This document shows positions 21,392-27,416 of a stretch of 27,416 nucleotides of DNA, one piece after another; position 1 is the first letter of the stretch; each line of letters begins with the position of its first letter. The notes under the pieces were generated by a model. The model searched no databases. It saw only the letters and a list, made by a program, of their open reading frames with translations, and was not told the origin of the DNA. The position numbers and the translations under genes are program-made. Source of the stretch: Candidatus Omnitrophica bacterium UBA6233 (GTDB lineage Bacteria; Omnitrophota; Gorgyraeia; Gygaellales; Profunditerraquicolaceae); assembly GCA_002440965.1 (NCBI GenBank), contig DJWJ01000023.1:1-27416 (forward strand). Direction: 5' to 3'.

Positions 21392-21799
21392 ATGAAAAAT
21401 TCCACCAAGGTTATCATAATAGAAGACGACAAAGATATCAGTTCACTCATTGCATACAATTTGCGTAAAGCCGGGTATTCGGTTGAACAGGTTTTTGACG
21501 GTTACGCAGCGGCAAAAGAATTAAGGAGCGCATATTTCAACATCGCGATAGTTGATATTATGCTTCCGGGTTTAAACGGGTTTGATATCTGCAGTCAGAT
21601 AAAAAACAGTGACAATCCTTCACGGGGGACGTTTGTAATAGTGGTAAGCGCCAAGACCAGCCCGCAGGATAAATTATACGCGCATATTATGGGCGCGGAT
21701 TGCTATTTCGCCAAACCCTTTAGTGTCGCGATATTGTTAGATGCCGTAAATGAGGTAAGGGATATGCAGAATAGAGAATTCATTATTAACCAGAAGTAG
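21392..21799 (+). CDS. Stand-alone response regulator receiver domain
   Basis: A 135-aa single receiver domain. VIIIEDDKDISSLIAYNLRK holds the acidic pocket, D55 in IVDIMLPGLNGFDIC is the phosphoacceptor, VVSAKTSPQDKL gives the conserved Ser/Thr position, and the Lys lies in YFAKPFSVAIL. There is no output domain. The gene lies between phoR and the porin, inside the phosphate cluster. It may be a phosphate sink for PhoR or a modulator of another kinase. The porin gene follows 15 bases later. Confidence 0.85.
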   Translation: MKNSTKVIIIEDDKDISSLIAYNLRKAGYSVEQVFDGYAAAKELRSAYFNIAIVDIMLPGLNGFDICSQIKNSDNPSRGTFVIVVSAKTSPQDKLYAHIMGADCYFAKPFSVAILLDAVNEVRDMQNREFIINQK

Positions 21800-21814
21800 A
21801 AAAGGAGGAAGCAA

Positions 21815-23077
21815 ATGAAAAAGTTTTTGGTATTGGCAGCGGCAGGATTTGCGGTTTTGTGCTTGATAGGCAGTTCTTCCGCGGGAGAAATCGATTTACT
21901 CCTGCAGAAGTTAGTAGATAAAGGGGTTTTAACCGCGGGCGAAGCCCAGCAGGTGAAGACCGAAACCAAGGAAGATATTCGTAAGGAGATTGCGCAGGCC
22001 AAATATGATTTGCTTCCTGAATGGCTGCAAAGAGTAAAGATGAAAGGTGATTTTCGCTTAAGGTATGCCAATACGAAACAAAAGGCGGCAAAAGACGACA
22101 GCAAGGGGCAGATTAGGGTGCGTTTAGGCTTAGATACAAAGATAAATGACCAGATGAAGGTTGGAGTGGGCCTTGCTACAGGTTCGACATCCAATCCGCG
22201 CTCAACCAACGCTACGTTTGCCGACAGTAATGGTCCCGCTTCTTTTAAGAGTATTATTTTGGATTATGCCTATGGTTCATATTCGCCTACTACTTGGTTG
22301 ACTTTAACCGGCGGTAAATTCAAGAATCCTATTTGGCAGCCGAATGATCTCCTGTGGGATACGGATTTGAATCCGGAAGGCGTCAATATGCAGTTGGATT
22401 ACCGTCTTAACCCGTATTTGGGGCTATTTTTGAATGCTGAAATCTTCGCTTTGACTCAGGATAGTTCAAGCAGTTCAGGCCGGACAATGTGGGTGGTTCA
22501 GCCGGGAGTAAAATATAATTGGAGGGACAAGATAGATTTTAAGGCTGCGGTTGCCACTTATCTTTTTACTAATTTAAAAGGTAAGGGAGCATTTACGAAT
22601 GAGTATAGGACAAATAGTGTGGTTGGAGGCCAGTATCAATACAACTATAATTCATTCAACCCCAGCGTTGAAATCGGGATTAAAGATCCGTTTGCCGGAG
22701 TTCCGCTGCTTGCCAAGTATGTTCCGTATGCCGGGATATTCGGGGATTTTATCTATAATCCGGATCCACAAACAGGCAAAAGCGGCTTTGACGCCGGAGT
22801 TAAGTTTGGCCAAGAAAAAGTTAGCGATTGGGGGCAGTGGCAGGCGAGAATTCTCTTTGCCAAATTGGGAAGAGATGCCTGGCTCGATATCTTGCCGGAT
22901 TCCGACCGCTATAACGGAAAGACTAATATGAAGAGCGCCGAAGGAGTGCTAGAATATGGTTTAAGCAAAAATAGCAGTCTGGTTGTCGATTATTACTGGG
23001 CAGAGTCTTTAACAAAGACTAACGGGAATTTTGCTCCGCAACAGGTTATACAGGTCGATTGGAATTTGAAGTGGTAA
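21815..23077 (+). CDS. Outer-membrane porin, probably phosphate-starvation induced
   Basis: A 420-aa protein with AAAAGGAGGAAG before the ATG. The signal peptide runs through residues 1-23 (ends GSSSAG). Residues of about 24-65 form a helical, probably coiled-coil segment (LLLQKLVDKGVLTAGEAQQV; TKEDIRKEIAQAKYDL), as in periplasmic spacer parts of putative porins. From about residue 70 the protein is made of alternating strands (VKMKGDFRLRYANTKQ; IRVRLGLDTKI) and ends in the aromatic VDWNLKW, typical of barrel insertion signals. It matches the putative-porin group common in uncultured diderms. Position between the receiver and pstS suggests uptake of phosphate or organic phosphate, by analogy with OprP/PhoE. 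The specificity is inferred. Confidence 0.82.
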   Translation: MKKFLVLAAAGFAVLCLIGSSSAGEIDLLLQKLVDKGVLTAGEAQQVKTETKEDIRKEIAQAKYDLLPEWLQRVKMKGDFRLRYANTKQKAAKDDSKGQIRVRLGLDTKINDQMKVGVGLATGSTSNPRSTNATFADSNGPASFKSIILDYAYGSYSPTTWLTLTGGKFKNPIWQPNDLLWDTDLNPEGVNMQLDYRLNPYLGLFLNAEIFALTQDSSSSSGRTMWVVQPGVKYNWRDKIDFKAAVATYLFTNLKGKGAFTNEYRTNSVVGGQYQYNYNSFNPSVEIGIKDPFAGVPLLAKYVPYAGIFGDFIYNPDPQTGKSGFDAGVKFGQEKVSDWGQWQARILFAKLGRDAWLDILPDSDRYNGKTNMKSAEGVLEYGLSKNSSLVVDYYWAESLTKTNGNFAPQQVIQVDWNLKW

Positions 23078-23111
23078 CCATATTATTAAGGTAAAAAAGG
23101 AGAAAGGAAAA

Positions 23112-23948
23112 ATGAAGAACGCAATAAAGATGTTAATGGTTTTAAATCTGGTTTTTGGGTTTGCTTTAACCGGATATGCCGGAGGTCCTTATGGAGTGGA
23201 TGAGAGAAAGGTGATTATCGAGGGTTCAACTACGGTGCTTCCGATTGCCCAGGCAGCCGCGGAAACTTTTATGCGGCAAAATCCGGATACGGAAATCGTT
23301 GTCCGCGGCGGCGGTTCAGGCGTGGGAATTGCCTCTTTAATAGATAAAAACTGCGATATCGCGGATTCTTCCCGCGCGATCAAAGACAGCGAACTGGATA
23401 AAGCGGTTACTAATGGAGTTAACCCAAAGGCCCATGTTATTGCCATGGATGGATTGGCGGTAATCGTTAATCCGGCTAATCCTTTGAACGCTTTAAGCAG
23501 GAAGCAGATAAGGGATATATATACAGGCAATATCTCTAACTGGAAGGATTTAGGGGGAAATGACCAGAAGATTGTCGTAGTTTCCCGCGATAGCTCAAGC
23601 GGAACATTTGAAGCATTTGGCGTTTTAGTGCTTGAAGGCCAAAAAACCCGGCCGGATGCTCTTATGCAGGCGTCCAATCAGGCAGTTGCTTCTGTGGTTG
23701 CCCATACGCAGGGAGCAATTGGTTATGTCGGCTTAGGCTATATTAGTTCGGAAGTAAAAGCTTTGCGGGTGGACGGGATTCTTCCTTCGAAGGAGACCGT
23801 GCTTACCGATAAATATCCGGTATCCCGGCCGCTATATATGTATACCAATGGGGCAGTAACCGGAACAACCAGGGATTTTATTGATTTTATAATGAGTAAA
23901 GAGGGGCAAAAGATAGTGGATGAGCAGGGATATGTCGGGTTAAAATAG
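23112..23948 (+). CDS. pstS: Phosphate-binding periplasmic protein PstS
   Basis: A 278-aa protein with a signal peptide (AIKMLMVLNLVFGFALTGYAG). The phosphate-binding loops are clear: IEGSTTVLPIAQ, VVRGGGSGVGIASL, DIADSSRAIKDSEL and SRDSSSGTFEAF. There is no lipobox Cys, so it is probably soluble in the periplasm. Ribosome binding site: AAAGGAGAAAGG. A GC-rich hairpin (23973-24003) separates it from pstC, as expected if the binding protein is made in excess over the membrane parts. Substrate: orthophosphate, based on the family and on the complete pst set. Confidence 0.93.
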   Translation: MKNAIKMLMVLNLVFGFALTGYAGGPYGVDERKVIIEGSTTVLPIAQAAAETFMRQNPDTEIVVRGGGSGVGIASLIDKNCDIADSSRAIKDSELDKAVTNGVNPKAHVIAMDGLAVIVNPANPLNALSRKQIRDIYTGNISNWKDLGGNDQKIVVVSRDSSSGTFEAFGVLVLEGQKTRPDALMQASNQAVASVVAHTQGAIGYVGLGYISSEVKALRVDGILPSKETVLTDKYPVSRPLYMYTNGAVTGTTRDFIDFIMSKEGQKIVDEQGYVGLK

Positions 23949-23972
23949 AGCGTTTACTCATTTATCCTGACA

Positions 23973-24003
23973 GCGTGGCAGGCTCTTAGGACGCCTGCCA
24001 CGC
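23973..24003 (+). terminator. Hairpin between pstS and pstC (attenuator or mRNA stabiliser)
   Basis: A perfect 11-bp stem, GCGTGGCAGGC (23973-23983) with GCCTGCCACGC (23993-24003), has a 9-nt loop. Only a weak pyrimidine run (CTCCTTATTCCTATT) follows, so termination is probably partial. It may protect the 3' end of pstS mRNA. The GGCAGGC core resembles dispersed repeats. Confidence 0.6.
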
Positions 24004-24029
24004 CTCCTTATTCCTATTATAAGGTGAAT

Positions 24030-24905
24030 ATGAAAGAAAAGCTGTATAAATTGATTTTTATGGTTTTGGCCTTCGCTTCTCTGATATTTCTGCTCGGAAT
24101 AGTTTTTATCCTTTTTAAAGAGAGCCTGCCTATATTCTCAAAGGTAAATATCGGGAAGTTTATTTTTGGCAGATTTTGGTATCCGACTTATAGTCCTCCG
24201 GAGTTTGGGATACTCCCGTTAATTTTGGCTTCAGCTTGGGTAACGTTCGGAGCGATTCTTGTATGTGTGCCTTTGGGAGTCGGCAGCGCTTTATATTTAA
24301 ATGAATTAGCCGGGCCAAGGCAGAGAGCGATATTAAAACCTTTGGTTGAATTGCTGGCTAGTGTCCCTTCGGTAGTCTTTGGTTTCTTTGGGATGGTTAT
24401 TGTTACGCCTTTTCTGCAAAAGATATTTAATTTACCGACCGGATTGACCGCCTTTAATGCCAGTTTGGTTTTGGGGGTTATGGCTACGCCGACAGTGTGC
24501 AGCATCGCAGAAGACGCGTTAAATTATGTGCCTAAATCTTTCCGGGAAGCTTCATTTGCGCTAGGCGCGGACAGATGGCAGACTCTAATACAGGTGGTAA
24601 TTCCGGCTGCCGGTTCAGGAATTTCTACGGCAATAATACTGGGGATGAGCCGGGCAATAGGCGAGACAATGACTGTTTTGATGGTTGCCGGAGGCGCTGC
24701 GGTGATCCCGCATACATTTTTAGAACCGGTGCGTCCGATGACCGCGGCAATTGCGGCAGAGATGGGAGAAGCTCCGGTTGGCAGCAGCCATTATCACGCT
24801 TTATTTGCCATAGCGCTTATATTGTTTCTGGTTACTTTCATATTCAATATTATTGCGGAAATAGTCAGCCGGCGTTTCCGTATAAAATTGGGGTTAAGCG
24901 GGTGA
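24030..24905 (+). CDS. pstC: Phosphate ABC transporter permease PstC
   Basis: A 291-aa protein counted from the ATG at 24030, with AAGGTG just upstream. The in-frame GTG at 24024 lies inside that ribosome binding site. Six membrane spans. The PstC features are FGRFWYPTYSPPEFGILPLI, the loop ELLASVPSVVFGFFGM, and the EAA-type segment SFREASFALGADRWQTLIQV that contacts PstB, followed by IPAAGSGISTAIILGMSRAIGE. It forms the inner-membrane channel with PstA, whose GTG overlaps its stop codon (GTGA). Confidence 0.93.
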   Translation: MKEKLYKLIFMVLAFASLIFLLGIVFILFKESLPIFSKVNIGKFIFGRFWYPTYSPPEFGILPLILASAWVTFGAILVCVPLGVGSALYLNELAGPRQRAILKPLVELLASVPSVVFGFFGMVIVTPFLQKIFNLPTGLTAFNASLVLGVMATPTVCSIAEDALNYVPKSFREASFALGADRWQTLIQVVIPAAGSGISTAIILGMSRAIGETMTVLMVAGGAAVIPHTFLEPVRPMTAAIAAEMGEAPVGSSHYHALFAIALILFLVTFIFNIIAEIVSRRFRIKLGLSG

Positions 24906-25750
24906 AACGAAAATATATCCAGAATTTGGGATTTGGCGGATTATTCTTATGTATGTTTACAACCTTGTTTTTTTTGGGGCTGATAATATTTTTTGTCGGC
25001 GTAAGGGGAGCTAAAGTAATCTCCTGGGAATTTCTTACGCAGATACCCCGCTGCAGCATGACTCAAGGGGGAGTGGCTCCGGCGATTGTCGGGACGCTTT
25101 ATATTACGTTGGGTGCGATTTTATTTTCATTGCCTTTGGGAGTTGCCTGCGCTGTATATCTTTGCGAATATTCACCCAAAGGTTTTATGGTGAATATTAT
25201 CAGAATCAGTATAAATAATTTGGCCGGAGTTCCGTCGGTAGTTTTCGGGCTTTTTGGCCTGGCTGTTTTTGTGAAGTTCTTTGGTTTCGGCGTTTCCATC
25301 CTTTCAGGAAGCCTGACCCTGGGGATATTGGCGCTGCCTTTGATTATTTCTTCAACCCAGGAAGCGCTTTTAGCGGTTCCGCAATCCATAAGAGAAGCGT
25401 CCTTATCGCTGGGCGCCACTAAATGGGAAACGATTAAGAGGATTGTTTTGCCGGCCGCTCTTCCCGGAATCTTAACCGGAGTGATTTTGAGCATAGGCAG
25501 GGTGGCAGGCGAGACCGCGCCGATACTTTTTACTGCCGCCGCTTTTTATATGCGCGGTTACCCCAAATCCGTATTCTCGGAAGTTATGGCTTTGCCGTAT
25601 CACATCTATGCGTTAATGACAGAAGGAGTGCATCCGGATAGGCAGATGGCGATAGCCTATGGTTGCAGCTTTATTCTCTTATTCTTGGTTTTATCTATTT
25701 CAGGGATCGCGATAATTATACGCCAAAAACAAAGGATACAGCATGGATAA
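24902..25750 (+). CDS. pstA: Phosphate ABC transporter permease PstA
   Basis: A 282-aa protein. The GTG at 24902 overlaps the pstC stop codon. A longer frame back to 24575 only runs through pstC. Six membrane spans. Typical segments are GGVAPAIVGTLYITLGAILF, NNLAGVPSVVFGLFGLAVFV, the EAA loop SIREASLSLGATKWETIKRI, and then LPAALPGILTGVILSIGRVA and GETAPILFTAA. It pairs with PstC. PstB starts eight bases before its end. Confidence 0.93.
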   Translation: MKRKYIQNLGFGGLFLCMFTTLFFLGLIIFFVGVRGAKVISWEFLTQIPRCSMTQGGVAPAIVGTLYITLGAILFSLPLGVACAVYLCEYSPKGFMVNIIRISINNLAGVPSVVFGLFGLAVFVKFFGFGVSILSGSLTLGILALPLIISSTQEALLAVPQSIREASLSLGATKWETIKRIVLPAALPGILTGVILSIGRVAGETAPILFTAAAFYMRGYPKSVFSEVMALPYHIYALMTEGVHPDRQMAIAYGCSFILLFLVLSISGIAIIIRQKQRIQHG

Positions 25751-26504
25751 AAAGATTAAAATGAGGGCCGAAGGTGTAAATTTCTTTTACGGAAGAACTC
25801 AAGCCTTAAAAAACGTGGATATTTTAATACACGCTAACCAGGTTACTGCCTTAATCGGTCCTTCCGGTTGCGGGAAATCCACTTTTATAAGGTTATTTAA
25901 CCGGATGAACGAGCTTGTCCCGGATACCTCACTTAGCGGTAATATTTATCTTGACGATTTGGAAATAAATTCCGCGCAGATTGATCCGGTGGAGATCAGG
26001 AAGCGGGTGGGAATGGTTTTTCAAAAGCCAAATCCGTTTCCTAAGAGTATATTCGATAATATAAGTTACGGCTTGAGAGTAAATGGGGTAAGAGACGCCA
26101 ATTCCATTGAAGAGAGAGTAGAAGCTTCGCTAAAGAAAGCGGCGATTTGGGATGAGGTTAAAAACAGGCTTAATGACAGCGCTCTTAAGTTGTCCGGAGG
26201 CCAGCAGCAGAGGCTTTGTATTGCCCGTTGCCTTGCGGTTGATACTGAAGTCATACTTTTTGATGAACCTTGCGCCAGCCTTGATCCTATATCGACTGCC
26301 AAGATCGAAGAATTGATTTTGGAACTAAAAAAGGATTATACTATTGTAATCGTTACGCATAATATGCAGCAGGCGGCCCGCGTTTCTGATTATACCGGGT
26401 TTTTTCTTTTGGGAGAATTAATCGAGTTTGGCAAAACTCAGGATATATTTACCGCACCGCAGGATAAAAGAACAGAGGCTTATATTACGGGAAGGTTCGG
26501 GTAA
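25743..26504 (+). CDS. pstB: Phosphate ABC transporter ATPase PstB
   Basis: A 253-aa protein overlapping pstA by eight bases. Walker A is GPSGCGKST, followed by FIRLFNRMNELVPD. The Q-loop VGMVFQKPNPFPKSIFDNI is diagnostic for PstB. The signature is LSGGQQQR, Walker B is VILFDEP, and the switch is VTHNMQQAARVSDY. It drives phosphate import through PstA/PstC. All catalytic residues are present. Confidence 0.95.
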   Translation: MDKKIKMRAEGVNFFYGRTQALKNVDILIHANQVTALIGPSGCGKSTFIRLFNRMNELVPDTSLSGNIYLDDLEINSAQIDPVEIRKRVGMVFQKPNPFPKSIFDNISYGLRVNGVRDANSIEERVEASLKKAAIWDEVKNRLNDSALKLSGGQQQRLCIARCLAVDTEVILFDEPCASLDPISTAKIEELILELKKDYTIVIVTHNMQQAARVSDYTGFFLLGELIEFGKTQDIFTAPQDKRTEAYITGRFG

Positions 26505-26577
26505 TTTCTCGTTGCGGCTTGTAACGGCAGGTGGTTAGGCATGAAATTTCAGAGAACAAAAGAAAGGGGAAATACTA

Positions 26578-27240
26578 ATGGAAAGACATTTTGATGAAGA
26601 GTTAAGAAGCTTGCATGAGAATATTCTTAAGATGGGTATTCTGGCGCAAGAGGCGATATTCAAATCAATTGAAGCTTTAAAAAACCGCGATAAATCCCAA
26701 GCTCAGGAAATTATTGGTAGCGATGGAAGAATCGACACTCTTGAATTGGAGATTGATGAAGAATGCGTAGATTTGATTGCCCGGCATCAGCCTGTAGCAA
26801 GCGATTTAAGGTTTGTTACTACGGGGATGAAAATAAACGCAGAGTTGGAACGGATTGCGGATTTGGCGGTGGATATTTCACAGCGGGTCCTGGAATTGGC
26901 GGATAAGCCTTTGCTCAAACCACTTATTGATATACCTAAATTATCCATAATCGCCCAGAATATGGTGCGCGATGCAATTGAGGCCTTTGTAAAAAAAGAT
27001 GTGGAACTAGCTAAAAAGGTTATTCTTTCCGATTCCGAGGCGGATAAGCTGCGCAATTTGATACAGGATGAATTGTTCGATTACATCGCGAAAGATTGCA
27101 ATGCGGCTCCGCGGGCGGTAGCGCTGCTTTTAATTTCGCGGCATTTGGAGCGTATCTGCGACCACACCACCAATATCGCTGAAGACGTTGTTTATATGGT
27201 TGAGGGAAAAGTAATTAAGCATCATTCCGGGAAAATATAG
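26578..27240 (+). CDS. phoU: Phosphate signalling protein PhoU
   Basis: A 220-aa all-helical protein made of two PhoU repeats. The first has MERHFDEELRSLHENILKMG, then DEECVDLIARHQPVASDLRF and INAELERIADLAVDI. The second has DELFDYIAKDCNAAPRAVAL and ISRHLERICDHTTNIAEDVV. The E/D-x-x-x-D motifs are metal-binding in the family. It couples Pst transport to PhoR and closes the operon. AAAGGGGAAA is the ribosome binding site. The 73-bp gap from pstB shows no structure I can name. Confidence 0.93.
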   Translation: MERHFDEELRSLHENILKMGILAQEAIFKSIEALKNRDKSQAQEIIGSDGRIDTLELEIDEECVDLIARHQPVASDLRFVTTGMKINAELERIADLAVDISQRVLELADKPLLKPLIDIPKLSIIAQNMVRDAIEAFVKKDVELAKKVILSDSEADKLRNLIQDELFDYIAKDCNAAPRAVALLLISRHLERICDHTTNIAEDVVYMVEGKVIKHHSGKI

Positions 27241-27290
27241 TCAATAAACTTAAGTTTTTGACTCGAATTCAGCTTTCCCAGTCAATTCCC

Positions 27291-27319
27291 TTGACACAAC
27301 CCTCTCTGCGTGTTATTTT
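27291..27319 (+). promoter_or_regulatory. Strong sigma70 promoter near the window end
   Basis: A perfect TTGACA (27291-27296), a 17-nt spacer and TATTTT (27314-27319). Transcription would start about 38 nt before the AAAGGAGG and ATG at 27364. It marks a new transcription unit after phoU. Confidence 0.75.
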
Positions 27320-27363
27320 ATCTTTGTATTCAGCTCACTACCACCACAAAGGAGGCTCTCTAT

Positions 27364-27416
27364 ATGTTTAATCTAATCTCTAACTATCTACATACTCTCT
27401 CTCTCTCTCTCTCTCT
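27364..27416 (+). CDS. Start of an unidentified ORF, 3' partial
   Basis: The ATG at 27364 follows AAAGGAGGCTCTCTAT and a strong promoter, so initiation signals are good. The first residues read MFNLISNYLHT. The frame then becomes Leu-Ser repeats encoded by the CT tract and runs off the end. Only about 17 codons are visible, so no family can be named. The true sequence after the repeat may differ if the assembly failed there. Confidence 0.4.
   Translation, partial: MFNLISNYLHTLSLSLS
27395..27416. repeat. (CT)11 simple repeat at the window end
   Basis: Eleven CT units run to the last base. Such a tract is rare in bacterial coding DNA. It is either a phase-variation-type microsatellite or an assembly/sequencing artefact at the contig end. 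Confidence 0.8.

Noticed and set aside
24575..24901. N-terminal extension of PstA
   Set aside because: This stretch is the pstC coding region in another frame, and the translation is Gly/Arg/Asp-rich nonsense. The GTG at 24902 overlapping the pstC stop codon gives a normal-length PstA.
27246..27257. AAACTTAAGTTT palindrome after phoU as a terminator
   Set aside because: It is AT-rich with no loop, so it would be a weak hairpin. It is not strong enough to call.
1..27416. tRNA, rRNA, CRISPR array, phage integration site or replication origin
   Set aside because: I read through the gaps and saw no cloverleaf, rRNA-like sequence, regularly spaced repeats or DnaA-box cluster. The S74 fibre gene alone does not show a prophage.

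Overview
This 27.4 kb window is AT-leaning bacterial DNA (roughly 40% GC by eye). It looks like one complete metagenomic contig, because it opens inside a gene and stops inside a (CT)n tract. The organism is diderm: there is a TolC-type outer-membrane channel, a beta-barrel porin ending in Trp, and several periplasmic proteins. An anaerobic or microaerophilic lifestyle is suggested by a superoxide reductase beside a ferredoxin-dependent 2-oxoacid oxidoreductase. Gene style, porin type and intergenic palindromes remind me of Omnitrophota/PVC-related candidate phyla. That placement is an impression and not a proof.

Layout. (1) 1-1259: 3' part of a fibre-like surface protein with GIGT repeats and a C-terminal S74 chaperone/autoprotease domain. 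(2) 1314-3344: promoter, hairpin, two half-size SMR/EamA-type membrane proteins and a GNAT/FemAB-like acyltransferase. (3) 3489-4621: a small exported protein on the minus strand, then about 600 bp without a gene. That gap holds an element with terminal inverted repeats, a large stem structure and a consensus promoter carrying a palindromic operator. (4) 4622-11545: an efflux operon made of a winged-helix/TolC fusion, an HlyD-family adaptor, two separate ABC ATPases, two ABC-2 permeases and a small membrane protein, closed by a clear terminator. Together these form a YbhGFSR-like tripartite exporter. (5) 11631-13977: DUF3108-like, DUF2062 and GNAT genes, converging with an exported STI1-like protein on the minus strand. 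(6) 14093-18678: DoxX, superoxide reductase, 2-oxoacid:ferredoxin oxidoreductase (alpha/gamma fusion plus beta), a small RnfD-like membrane protein and an exported superoxide-reductase-like protein. (7) 18701-27240: a phosphate regulon of PhoB, PhoR, a 35-aa ORF, a stand-alone receiver, a porin, PstS, PstC, PstA, PstB and PhoU, with a Pho-box-like repeat array after phoR. (8) 27291-27416: a strong promoter, a Shine-Dalgarno sequence and the first codons of an ORF that runs into the terminal CT repeat.

The most unusual item is the protein at 4622-6211. A cytoplasmic-type DNA-binding winged helix is continuous with the signal segment of a TolC-family channel. No ATG, GTG or TTG start lies between the two parts. 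The gene sits behind a perfect TTGACA-N17-TATAAT promoter overlapped by a 10-bp inverted repeat. One polypeptide could therefore supply both the operon's regulator and its outer-membrane channel. The next most interesting items are the redox operon bracketed by two superoxide-reductase-type proteins, the dispersed repeat families inside operons (one supplies the C-terminus of an ABC ATPase), and a recurring -10/N6/ATG arrangement that suggests leaderless transcripts.
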